64,000 bases of DNA, taken from Chrysophaeum taylorii. Its lineage: Eukaryota > Sar > Pelagophyceae > Pelagomonadales > Pelagomonadaceae. The notes under the pieces are model-generated. The model was not told the origin of the DNA. It saw only the letters and a list, made by a program, of their open reading frames with translations, and ran no database searches. Shown piece after piece: positions 23,501 through 32,930 of the stretch. Position 1 is the stretch's first letter. Each line of letters begins with the position of its first letter. The DNA lies in assembly GCA_029834535.1 (NCBI GenBank), contig JAQMWT010000391.1:289066-353065 (forward strand). Reading direction: 5' to 3'. The position numbers and the translations under genes were made by a program.

Positions 23501-23674
23501 GTTTCGTTCAGGTGCTGCAGGTCTGCCTCGTCCATCGGCAGCACGCGCTCCTCGCGCGACTTCTCGAGAGCCTGAACAAACATCTCAACCTCACACATCC
23601 CATCCACGCACCAGCTGAAACGACACCTCGTCGTCGAGCATCGTCAGGCTCGACAAATCGATGTCTTCCGTCAT
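14575..23674 (-). CDS. Giant NLR-like protein: ARM repeats, RI-type LRRs, CHAT protease, P-loop NTPase
   Basis: About 3019 residues if a 40-nt intron (23572-23611, GTGCGT...TTCAG) joins a 21-residue first exon (ATG at 23674) to the main exon. Domains by position: helical N-terminus (1-140); armadillo/HEAT-like helices (about 170-1250) broken by low-complexity Asp/Ser/Ala loops; ribonuclease-inhibitor-type LRRs (about 1860-2035, e.g. LRWLDLSGNRLGDAGVSSVL); a CHAT caspase-fold domain (about 2380-2600) with HFSGHG (His2460) and CACHSRNA (Cys2506); a NTPase with Walker A GHTGVGKS (2739-2746), Walker B CLLVLDG (about 2840) and an LLTSR sensor-like motif; and a short helical C-terminus. CHAT domains are cysteine proteases; the LRR and NTPase parts suggest a signal-gated switch as in NLR proteins. 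A death or defence role is inference. If the intron is not used, the first ATG in the long frame is at 23607. Confidence 0.85.
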
Positions 23675-25186
23675 GTCGCGATTCCCATCGATGTGAGAAA
23701 AATATACATACTCAAACACCTCTTGTTTTTGTAGAGAGAGAGCCCAACATACTTAACCTCATTCAAACGGACTCCAACGGCTTCTTTCTTTATGACAACA
23801 ACAATAAGAACTCGTCGTCGGGGAAGCTTTATTTGCCGCCAGAACCGCGACGACGACGACACCTCAAGCGTCTTCCTTCTTCTTCGAGGTTTTGTATTTC
23901 TCTTTTCACGGATTATGGGTGGGTGCCGCGGTTCACAGGTTGGTGGTCTCTAGCAATGGAGTCTTCTTAGTTGACCTAGCGAAGAATATGAGAGATTTCC
24001 AAAAGCGTTGCTCGCAAAAAGCCTGTCGACGCCGGATTTTTTTTTTTTTGACACCGTGATCTGCGCCATCCGCAACGAGTCCAGATCAATCTGACGTTGG
24101 AGCTCCGGAACTCGTCGACGCATTTGTTGTCTGGGACGCAGTGCTCGCGACGGGCTGGAGTCTCCGAAGCGGAGGGACATACGTACGGGGGGAAGTAGAT
24201 GATGGAGCCTGCCACCGTCAGAGCCCCATCGTGTTCTTACTTTGGCCTCCGAACACACCAACTTCCCTGATACCATCGGGTGGCACGGGTCGTCGGCGGC
24301 CGCAGTTTTCTTCTTGCGACGAACGCGTCGGAAGTGTTTGCTTCGGTCGGGGATATTTTGTTTCGATTTCATTTGCTTGGAGAAGTCACCTCCTCGGGAC
24401 AAGTCACCCGGTCTTTTTCTGCCGAGAGAGTTTGAGACGTGTCTTGCAGCTGTATTGTGCCTTTGAGGGAAGGCAAAAAGGAGAGACCGCCCTTCTGCCC
24501 AACGCGAGCATTCGTCTTAAAAAGAAATACGGCGGCGAAAGTGCGCGCCTCGGATGTAACGTTTCAGCTAGCTGTGTACGGTTTAATGCGATGACCCACG
24601 ATGCGCTTCGCGTGCAGCCAGGCGGAACGATCCTGGTCGTCAATACCAAAAAAGAGCAGGCCGAGATAATATGGTGAAACAAACAGGTTCTGTTTTTCTG
24701 TGGCAAAGATTGTAGAGTGCATTCCCTCCACCACCGACAGCGGTGGCCACCACCTATTGGCAATGCGGCCCGACAGAGAGAACTCCTCTATTTATATGCT
24801 CGACACCAATATGGTCAAGCACGGACGACGCCGCCGCGAGTGCGATCTGATCTCCGAGGGATGCGCGACGAGTTCTTTCTTTCTTTCTTTCTTTCTATGA
24901 AAGCAGCACGTTCGCAATGTCGCTTTTAAAGACTCGTCGTCGGTGAGCCGCGATGGGTAGGGAAACACCATGGTCATCAAGGCTACACACGAGGTTGCGG
25001 AGAAGAAGACGCAAGAGAAACTTCAGGACGTCAGGTGGGCAGCCAACCGCAGGCCTACGTGCTCGAGCCCGGATGATGAAAGGACGCGGTGCGGGTCAAC
25101 AATTATAGCGCGCGCGGCGTCTCGCACCACGACGGAAAGAGCGAAAGAAAAAGTGCGATAATACTAGGTTAATACCTAGCGTGGTG
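23675..25186. other. 1.5-kb intergenic stretch, no supported gene
   Basis: Upstream of the giant NLR-like gene and downstream of the NIPA-like gene. It contains a (TTTC)n run at about 24874-24896. An open frame of 178 codons at 24141-24677 (+) has no motif and mixed composition; I leave it uncalled. Confidence 0.4.
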
Positions 25187-26730
25187 TCAACATGAAAGCC
25201 TCAAGGCCGGGGCGTCGTGTGGAGAAAGGCCCGCCGTAAAGGTCGTTGACGAGGAGGCAGCCTCGGCGGCGGCCGAGTCCCAGGATTTGCAGGGCGGGGC
25301 GCCGCCGACGAGGCCCGGAGGGGGGCGGGGCACCGAGAGGGTCCCACGATGGCGCGAGGCTGCCCCGAATTCGAGCGAGGTATCGTCGTTGTCGTCGCGT
25401 TTCTGGTCCTCGGCGAAGTCGGGCGGGCGTCTTCGGCGTTGTTTTGGCGACGGGCGGAAAGGGTTCTCTTCATCGAGACCCACCGGCGCGCGGAGGTCGT
25501 CGTCGACGTGGTCGGCCGCGGTGAGGACGACGCCGGCAACAGTGCAGGCGAGGCCAACGCCGTAGGCGATGATGTTCGCGGGGCTCACCGCGGGGTTCGA
25601 GAGCTCGAGGTAGCCAAAGTCGTCGTAGACAAAGACGCCGCAGGCGGCGTTGGCGGCTATCGCGAGCGACTGGTAGACGGGCATGAAGAGGCCCGCGTGG
25701 TAGGCGGTCAGACTCGCGCTGACGGCGCGGAGCTTCAGGGACACGAGCACCGGCACGGCGAGAAGGACGACCCAACACGCGGGCTCGGCGAAGAAGGCGT
25801 CCCCCGCGTAGAACAGAGACACCTCGACGAGTCCTTTGACGGCGACGTGCGCCCACGCCGAGGCGAGCGCCGAGCCCAGCGCCGCCAGTCCGAGCCCGGA
25901 TCGCCGGCGTGCGAGAACGGCGGCCGCGAGCGAAAAGGCAGCGATCGATGCGGTCGACGGCGACGCGTAAAGTCGCGCCAGAGCGGGACCGCTGAGGCCG
26001 CCCGCGTCGTCGAGCCGCGCGCCTACCAGCGCGATTGCGGGACCTACCACCATCAACGCGAGCGCGACAGCTCGGGGCCTGCGCCGCACGTCGCACGCCG
26101 CGCCCTTCTCCTCGACGCGCGAAGCGACCGCGCTGGACTCGTCGTAATCGTCAAAATCGTCGTCGTCGTTTCTCGCGGAGAACCGCGATGCTGCCAACAG
26201 CGCCTCGTCGCTCCGCATTTCCTTGGGATCGTCTTCGCGCTGCTGGGTGAAGCATCCGTTAAACGCCGTGCGCAGCGCCGTCGCGAACGCCGCGAGCGGC
26301 GCCTGCGTGCCTGCGAGGCGCTCGAAATACGAGAGATAAGGAAGCGACGCGACGCACTCTGGGGCAACATCGCGTCGCCGATCACGCCCGACACGGCGCC
26401 GCAGACCACGCACAGCACGCCCAAGTACACCGCCGCGCGCGTCTCGTAGTAGGCCCGCCCCGTTGAAAACGGCTCCAAGCCTGGAGCCCAAAGTCGGCTT
26501 TTAAATCATCAGAGGTTGAGGTGGTGCGCGCGTCTCTCACCGCGATTCTCGCGCCGCGCGCGTTGCCGAGCCCAATTCTGCAGCGATAAACCCAAAGTGC
26601 TTATCGCGGCACCCAGGGCCGCGTTCACAACGCCGAGCCGCCCGAGCCGCGTGCCCTCATCGCGACGACCGTCCACCAGCAGCAGCAGCAGCATGAGGGC
26701 ACAACCCAACGGAACTAGTGAAACGTGCAA
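25187..26730 (-). CDS. NIPA-like multi-pass membrane protein (DMT superfamily), three exons
   Basis: Exons 26730-26541, 26480-26358 and 26310-25187, joined by introns of 60 nt (GTGAGA...CTCCAG) and 47 nt (GTGCGT...CTCGCAG); both joins keep frame and give about 478 residues. Helices appear at 'LGAAISTLGLSLQNW', 'YLGVLCVVCGAVSGVIGDA', and six or so more hydrophobic segments in the third exon up to GVGLACTVAGVVLTA. The segment GVFVYDDFGYLELSNP followed by a last helix resembles the end of NIPA magnesium transporters and other DMT-superfamily proteins. A large acidic loop (QQREDDPKE...DDDDFDDYDE) divides the helices after the third. The C-terminal ~120 residues are cytosolic-type and disordered. 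Function as a Mg2+ transporter is inferred. The N-terminal Met could be at 26730 or 26694; either overlaps the start of the divergent gene. Confidence 0.65.
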
Positions 26731-29062
26731 TGCTTACAACGACGATATGGTGGAGGCAAGCGCCGAGGAGCTTTTGGAGGACGAACAGGATGCGAAGATA
26801 CGGTTCATTCAGAAGGCATTCCGCTCCCGCCGAGCGCGATGCGTGGTGCGCGAGCTCGTCGCCGCGCTCTTCGTCAAGGAGTACGATAACGACGCAGGTT
26901 CCTTTGTCTATCGAAACAAGAGGACGGGCGTCAAGCAGCGCACCAAGCCGCTGGCACTGGGCGACACCGACTTGCCGGATCCCAAAATTTACCACGCACC
27001 CAAGGGCTACCTCGCGGTGCCGTCGGCGTTTCGGCAATTCGCGCTCGTCGTGCACTGCACCGACTTCCAACACGAAAAACTCCCAAATTTGCCGCCGTGC
27101 GCGACGAACGACTACGAGGCGCTGCGCGACGTTCTCGTGAACCCCTATCTTGCAAAGTTTCGGCCGGAAGACTGCATCTTCGCGCACAACCCCACGACCA
27201 CGTCTTTGATGTCGAACATGGAGACGTTGCGAGATCTCGTCCGCGACTCGAAAGATTCCGGATCTGCGGACGCAAAGCCGACGCTGGAGGCGTCGTCGCT
27301 CTTCGTGTATGTGTGCACTCACGTCATGCAGGTCACCAAGGGATCGAACCGGGGTGCCTACTTTTGTTTCGCCGACACCAACGCGTCGAACGTGAGACAG
27401 CTGCGACGAACCGCGTTGTCCCTCGGACAGTTCTGCGAGGCGGTCGCGAACATTCCTTGCCGCGACAAGATGGTCGTTCTCGACTGCGCGCACCGCAACC
27501 GCCCCAAAGAAACTTTCTTTAAGGTCATGGTGCTCTACCCGCCATCCAACCTCTACCGCGCCGTCGCTCGCCGATGCGACTGTCACGTTCTCGGTTCCTG
27601 CGAGTTGGGGAGTGGCGTCCGTGCTAAAACGGCAGCAGAGTCCGACGACGACGACGCGCTATTGCCATCATCTCCTGTTTTTCGCGATGGCGCGCCTCCT
27701 AACACCGAGAAAGCACACGAAGCCCCTGAAGAGAAGGAACAGACGTGCCATCTTCTTCTCTGTACGAGTCGCGATGTAACGTCCGAACGGCGCGGCTGCT
27801 CGAATCCCGCGCGCGCACAAGACGAGCCAACCAAGTCCTTCAGCCCTCCTCGAAAAAGCATTCTCCCGGCAATGCGCATGGAGGAAGATAGCGACGGTAA
27901 GTTTCGCGTGCTTGACGAGCTCGATTTGATCAGAAATTGGCCGCGCTTCGTCCGAGAGCGGACGAAAGAGTACGTCGCGTCGGCGTTGGCCCGTCGACGC
28001 GCGCGAGCGACGTCGCGCCGCGAGAGGGCGACGGAGCAACAACGGCTCGCGAATTACGAAGTTGCACTCTACGGCGCCACACACTCGTGTTTTTGCGGCG
28101 CCGTCGTCAGCGCCCTTGGTGGTCGGGCTGCCAAACTGCCCGAGCTGCGGATTACGGCGAGGATGATCAACGCAGACGTCTGCCGAGACGTCCAGCGCTC
28201 GGTCGAGGAAAGACGCGCAAAAATAACTTTGTTGCCGGCTCTCGACGCACCATTGCCACCGATGACGACGCAGCCTGTGGCGCAAACACCGCAAACGGAA
28301 GCCGGACCCACGTCGTCCGAACGGCACACCTCCGTGAGCTGCGTGCCTTCAGTGCCACCGCCGCCGTTTCCGCCGCGAGCCGTTAAGGTGCGAGATCGCA
28401 CCGCGCTTCTGACCTGGGACAATCCAGTTTTCTCTGGCGCGCCGCCCATCGAGTACGAACTTCAGTCGCGCGGCACTGCCAAGTACGACTCGCGAGAGTG
28501 GGCGCCGTGCGGCTCGTTCGCCACCATCACCGCGAACCGCTTCCAAGCTCCCCACCTCGTGCCCGGCTTGGCCGTACGCTTTCGGGTCCGCGCGAAGAAC
28601 TACGGCGGTTGGGGCGACTGGTCCGAGCCCTCGGACCACGTCGTCCCGATCGAGAAGCCGCTGCGGGGTGTGGCCGCCGACATGCGCCGCGCAGCCATCA
28701 ACGGTTTGCCTTGCGTCCTCCAGTCAATGCGAGACAAAGCCACCATCAGGCAGGCGCAGAAGCTTGGCGCTTGGCAGCTCGTCGCGTGGGCCACCAAGCA
28801 CCGTGGGTTCAAGCGGGCCGGTCTCGCCAGAGAATGCGCACGAGTCATCATGGATGCCATGCGCACCTTTGCCCTCGATGCTGAGATGCAAGCAAAGGGC
28901 TGCCTCTTGCTCGGCTGGTGCTTTCACAGACACGACGACGTTGCGCGAGATGTCCAGTTCGCAGCCAGCGAGATTGTCGATGTCGCGTGCTCCAATTTTC
29001 CTAATGACGTCGCCGTCATCAACAACGCCGTGTGGGCGAGACGTGCCTGGCTCGGCGATTGA
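26693..29062 (+). CDS. IQ / caspase-like (C14 fold) / FN3 multidomain protein
   Basis: A 789-residue intronless protein. It has an IQ-like calmodulin-binding motif (IQKAFRSRRARCVV, about 40), a short WW-like segment (FVYRNKRTGVKQRTKP, about 70) and a caspase-fold p20-like domain at about 115-290. That domain has the order of metacaspase/paracaspase domains: LPPCATNDYEALRDVL, a VYVCTH strand ending in His210, and VVLDCAHRN with Cys265. After a Ser/Pro linker and a basic helical region comes a fibronectin type III domain (about 560-655: PPRAVKVRDRTALLTWDNP...YELQSRG...VRFRVRAKNYGGWGDWSEPS), then a helical ARM-like C-terminus. His and Cys are at the catalytic positions, but the usual 'GHG' is 'THV', so activity is uncertain. 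Calcium/calmodulin control is inference. The start is the ATG at 26693; 26516 and 26747 are alternatives. Confidence 0.7.
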   Translation: MRAQPNGTSETCNAYNDDMVEASAEELLEDEQDAKIRFIQKAFRSRRARCVVRELVAALFVKEYDNDAGSFVYRNKRTGVKQRTKPLALGDTDLPDPKIYHAPKGYLAVPSAFRQFALVVHCTDFQHEKLPNLPPCATNDYEALRDVLVNPYLAKFRPEDCIFAHNPTTTSLMSNMETLRDLVRDSKDSGSADAKPTLEASSLFVYVCTHVMQVTKGSNRGAYFCFADTNASNVRQLRRTALSLGQFCEAVANIPCRDKMVVLDCAHRNRPKETFFKVMVLYPPSNLYRAVARRCDCHVLGSCELGSGVRAKTAAESDDDDALLPSSPVFRDGAPPNTEKAHEAPEEKEQTCHLLLCTSRDVTSERRGCSNPARAQDEPTKSFSPPRKSILPAMRMEEDSDGKFRVLDELDLIRNWPRFVRERTKEYVASALARRRARATSRRERATEQQRLANYEVALYGATHSCFCGAVVSALGGRAAKLPELRITARMINADVCRDVQRSVEERRAKITLLPALDAPLPPMTTQPVAQTPQTEAGPTSSERHTSVSCVPSVPPPPFPPRAVKVRDRTALLTWDNPVFSGAPPIEYELQSRGTAKYDSREWAPCGSFATITANRFQAPHLVPGLAVRFRVRAKNYGGWGDWSEPSDHVVPIEKPLRGVAADMRRAAINGLPCVLQSMRDKATIRQAQKLGAWQLVAWATKHRGFKRAGLARECARVIMDAMRTFALDAEMQAKGCLLLGWCFHRHDDVARDVQFAASEIVDVACSNFPNDVAVINNAVWARRAWLGD

Positions 29063-29726
29063 AACGACAACGTAGAATGCCGACTCCAATCAGGAGAGCA
29101 TGCTGGGTGTCGTGCACTCAGCTCGTGTGGTCGCGGAAATGCGTTCATACGGGCCCCCAGCAGCACTTGATGGGAATCGTTCGTCGAGGTTGGAACAGAC
29201 GGGTAAATTCCGGCGAACGCTGCGCTTTATTCCACGGGAACGCATGCGTTTGACTCAGCGGCGCTTAGTCGTAAACGGCGACAAGCACGATATGTTCATC
29301 GTCGCGCGCTGATTCGAACAAGAGGGTGGTTTCGCTCTGAGGCGAAGACGCGCAAGCATGCCAGTGTTATGTCTACTCACACGCGAGTGCGGCTCGACGT
29401 CGCTGATGGTCGAGGCTTTCGCGGGCAAGTGGGCAGCGGCGATGAAGCTTGCTTACGCAGCGAATGTGGATTTCTCTTATTAAATGGGGTGGTCGCGTCC
29501 GCGCCCACGCACCAAATTCCACGGCCGGCGCCCTGGTCGGCAGACGACACCGAGTCCACTAAGAGTGCCGACTCACTATTCTCACCGAAGACGCCGCAGC
29601 CCCGACGTAGGCAGCAGCGCCCCAAGTCGCTAGATTTTTCTCGAAGACCCCTCGTTCGTATCCGAGCGCCGTGCTCGCTGCGTATATAGTTATTAGTTAC
29701 TCACCGGCGCGCGAAATTCTCAAGCG
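29063..29726. other. Convergent intergenic region, no gene seen
   Basis: A 664-bp gap between the 3' ends of the caspase-like gene and RPC6. Short open frames only. A TATATAG at about 29683 has no gene start next to it. Confidence 0.5.
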
Positions 29727-30608
29727 TCACCATGCACCCTGCTCTGCCGGCACAGCCGTAAGCCACTTGTCCAAGTAGATGCAGTTGGTTGGGGAGACGA
29801 GGCCGTTTGGGGTACAGCGATCTCGGACCGGGCAGGTGCCGCAGGGCATTTGGGTGAGGGAGTTGAGCTCGGTGGCCGGCTTGGCGATTTTGTAGAGCAT
29901 CGATTTCGTGGCAGCTTTGCGCTGGTGGGCCTCGACCTCCTCGAGTTTGAGGTCGAAGACGAGCGAGTTGACGACGTATCTTACATCATCGAGCTCGAGC
30001 TTGACGGTGGAGATGCCGATCTTGCCGAGGGCGTCGGCGATTTCCTCGATGCCGACAGGCTGCATTTCGCCGACGAACTTGATGATGAACTTTTGCATGG
30101 CGTCGACAAAGCCCGAGTCGAACTCCTGGTCGGTGTACCAAGGTCCCCCGCTCACTTCCCGCGTAGGCTCGAGCTCGTACGCCATATAGAGCTTCTTCGT
30201 CTTTTGCTGCACGGACTTAACCGTCTTGACGAGCTTGCGCGCCTCGAGGACCTTCAGCGCCTTGTTCAACGTCTGCTGCTGCAGGTTTGTCGCATTCTTG
30301 ATGTCGCGCAGCCACACGCCCGTATTGCTCGCTTTTTGCACCACTTGGAGAACGAGCAACTGTTCGCTCGTCAACTCGCTCAATCGCTCGGCCTCCGCCT
30401 CGTCGCGGAGCTTGTACGTCAACCGATCCGTTCCCTCGACCTTGAAGAGCTCCATTCGATTCGCACCCAGTAATTCGTTTATGATCGGTGGCAGACACTT
30501 GAATTCCTCGCTCGAAAACCTCGCCTTGAGCTCGTCGTTCGACACCCCGTCTGCGCTATTCTTCATTATTGCGATAAACTCCTCTTTCACGCGCTTCGCG
30601 AGCGACAT
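29727..30608 (-). CDS. POLR3F: RNA polymerase III subunit RPC6 (RPC34/POLR3F)
   Basis: A 293-residue protein with the tandem winged-helix layout of RPC6. The first winged helix covers about 1-80 (MSLAKRVKEEF...KVEGTDRLTYKLRD); the second covers about 90-165 (QLLVLQVVQKASNTGVWLRDIKNAT...LQQQTLNKALKVLEARKLVKTVK). Next come the conserved GGPWYTDQEFDSGFVDAM segment and a C-terminal four-cysteine motif (MPCGTCPVRDRCTPNG...TNC) that in this family holds an iron-sulphur cluster. RPC6 sits in the RPC3-RPC6-RPC7 subcomplex that opens promoters at tRNA and 5S genes. Length is a little under the animal and yeast proteins. The start is the ATG at 30608; the open frame upstream runs into Helitron-like copy C, which ends 161 bp before the start. 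Confidence 0.95.
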   Translation of the reverse strand: MSLAKRVKEEFIAIMKNSADGVSNDELKARFSSEEFKCLPPIINELLGANRMELFKVEGTDRLTYKLRDEAEAERLSELTSEQLLVLQVVQKASNTGVWLRDIKNATNLQQQTLNKALKVLEARKLVKTVKSVQQKTKKLYMAYELEPTREVSGGPWYTDQEFDSGFVDAMQKFIIKFVGEMQPVGIEEIADALGKIGISTVKLELDDVRYVVNSLVFDLKLEEVEAHQRKAATKSMLYKIAKPATELNSLTQMPCGTCPVRDRCTPNGLVSPTNCIYLDKWLTAVPAEQGAW

Positions 30609-30769
30609 TGCTGTTTGTGCAGACCGGGCGCCCGCTTTTTCGAGACGACGCGAATGTCCGAGATATCGTTTACGGGGTAAGGATAGATAATTCGTTCCTT
30701 TCTGGTGGGCTGTTGATCTTGTTTGATCTCCGGAGCCCCGGCCTAAAGCCAACTGTGTATTAGAACAAC

Positions 30770-31832
30770 ACAAGTGCAGGCCAGTAAGTTCACCTAGTCC
30801 CAATCTCTAACCCCAGTAAGTTCACCTGGTCCCAGTAAGTTCACCTGGTTAGTAAGTTCACCTAGTCCAAATCTCTAACCCCAGTAAGTTCGGCGTAAAC
30901 CCACTCGTGCTCACACCACTCCTTCGAGCTCGTCGCTGTCGCCTCCGCCAATCTAAGCTGCTTCGATCCGCTTACGCCGCTAACCTTTCAGTTTACTCTA
31001 AAACCCCCAGTAAGTTCATCTGGTCCCAGTAAGTTCACCTGGTCACTATATTCACCTAATCCCAATCTCCAACCCCAGTAAATTCACCTGGTCCCAGCAA
31101 GTTCACCTATAGTGCGCGTGTAGACGCCGGGAGGGGGCTTATCGGTATTGCGCAGCACGTGTGGGGTAGGGTGGAGTCGTCGACTCAGAAGAGCATATCC
31201 TCGGGGTTGCCGATCGACAGAGAGCCACGTAGAGCTGGACGTGACAGAAGACGGGCTTGGGCAAGAGGACGCCGACCTCGCGGGGCGTCTGGCCCTGGCT
31301 CTTGGTGATCGTTTGGCGTCGGTGGGGCTTGAGGGATACAGGTTGGAGGAGCCTCGGTGACACGACACGATCGATCATGTATCTGGTACCGTTGCAGTGG
31401 CCGTGCGACGGGTCGAGGTTGCGAAGACATTAAGCTCGCGATCAAAGTCAGCATGCCGTTGGTTGTCAGGGAGTTGAAAACTCTACTGTAAAGAGCGAGG
31501 CGTCGTCTTCCGACCCAACCTAGTCGGCCGAAAAGAACTCCGACGCCTCGTCTTCGGGAAAAAAAGGCCGCGGTCATGCGCGCGTTGTCAGCATCGACAA
31601 CATCGTTTCGACGGGGCGTGAGAATGGCGCGCTGAAAGAGCCGCCGCGGGTCGTGGAAATAGTCTGCGAGGTCGCCGTAGACGGCTTGGAGGATCACTGT
31701 CTGGCTCTCGTGCCTACCTGATCCTTACTCTCGCGCCTACCTGATCCTTACCCTAAATCGAGGGACAAACAGACAAACAGACAAACAAACAAACAGACAG
31801 ACAGACAAACATCTGTCGATTAGTAGTTAGGA
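30770..31832 (-). mobile_element. Helitron-like element, copy C (first of a head-to-tail pair)
   Basis: Element-sense 5' end TCCTAACTACTAATCGACAG at 31832, 3' end GGCCTGCACTTGT at 30770. It has no LINE insertion: the tract reads GACA/AACA without a break on the plus strand (about 31764-31810). Its 5' end abuts the 3' end of copy D, sharing a single base. Confidence 0.8.
31139..31697 (-). pseudogene. Decayed PIF1/Helitron helicase C-terminus in copy C
   Basis: Same broken helicase segment as in copy A, with RAILTPRRNDVVDADNAR at its start and QTITKSQGQTPREVG near its end, in different frames. Confidence 0.75.
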
Positions 31833-32032
31833 CAAGTGCAGGCCAGTAAGTTCATCTAGTCCCAATCTCTAACCCCAGTAAGTTCACCTGGTCCCAGTAA
31901 GTTCACCTAGTCCCAATCTCTAACCCCAGTAAGTTCACCTGGTCCCAGTAAGTTCACCTGGTCCCAATCTCTAACCCCAGCAAATTCGGGGTAAACCCAA
32001 TCTCTAACCCCAGTAACTTCGGCGTAAACCCA

Positions 32033-32077
32033 CCCCCACAAACCCACCCACATCCTTCATGCTCCCCACACACCCAC
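32033..32077. mobile_element. Internal scrap of LINE 3' UTR inside the minisatellite of copy D
   Basis: About 45 bp matching the LINE 3' UTR (ACCCACCCACATCCTTCATG...) but lacking the LINE 3' end, replacing the part of the minisatellite where the other copies have a CACTCGTGCTCACACC segment. Short shared AAACCCAC sequence at the edges suggests template switching or gene conversion rather than insertion. Confidence 0.55.
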
Positions 32078-32286
32078 TCTCCTTTGAGCTCGTCGCTCTC
32101 ACCCCCGCCAATCAAGCTGCTTTGATCCGCACACGCCGCTAAGCTTTGAGTTTACTCTAACAGCCCCAGTAAGTTCACACTTGGTCTCAGTAAGTTCACC
32201 TGGTCACTAACTTCACCTTGTCCCAATCTCTAACCCCAGTAAGTTCACCTGGTTCCAGTAAGTTCACCTGGTCCCAGTAAGTTAAC

Positions 32287-32880
32287 CTATAGTGCGCGTG
32301 TAGACGCCGGGAGGGGTCTTATCGGTATTGCGCGGCACGTGTGGGGTAGGGTGGAGTCGTCGACCCAGAAGAGGATATCCTCGGGGTTGCCGATCGACAG
32401 AGAGCCACGTAGAGCTGGACGTGACAGAAGACGGGCTTGTGGGCAAGAGGACGCCGACCTCGCGGGGCGTCTGGCCCTGGCTCTTGTTGATCGTTTGGCG
32501 TAGGCGGGCCTTAAGGGATACAGGTTGGAGGAGCCTCGGTGACAACGACACGATCGATCATGTATCTGGTACCGTTGCAGTGGCCGTGCGACGGGTCGAG
32601 GTTGCGAAGACTTTAAGCTCGCGATCAAAGTCAGCATGCCGTTGGTTGTCAGGGAGTTGAAAACTCGACTGTAAAGAGCGAGGCGTCGGCTTCCGACCCA
32701 ACCTAGTCGGCCGAAAAGAACTCCGACGCCTCGTCTCCGGGAAAAAAAGGCCGCGGTCACGCGCGCGTTGTCAGCATCGACAACATCGTTTCGACGGGGC
32801 GTGAGAATGGCGCGCTGAAAGAGCCGCCGCGGGTCGTGGAAATAGTCTGAGAGGTCGCCGTAGACGGCTTTGAGGATCAA
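32287..32880 (-). pseudogene. Decayed PIF1/Helitron helicase C-terminus in copy D
   Basis: Same segment as in the other copies, with RAILTPRRNDVVDADNAR near its start and QTINKSQGQTPREVG in another frame. One extra-base variant is shared with copy B (TSPSSVTSS frame), which suggests B and D are closer to each other than to A and C. Confidence 0.75.
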
Positions 32881-32930
32881 TGCCTGGCTCGCGGGCCTAC
32901 CTGATCCTTACCCTAGATCGGGGGACAAAC

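Noticed and set aside
24141-24677. 178-codon open frame on the plus strand
   Set aside because: No motif, mixed composition, and it overlaps other frames of similar quality.
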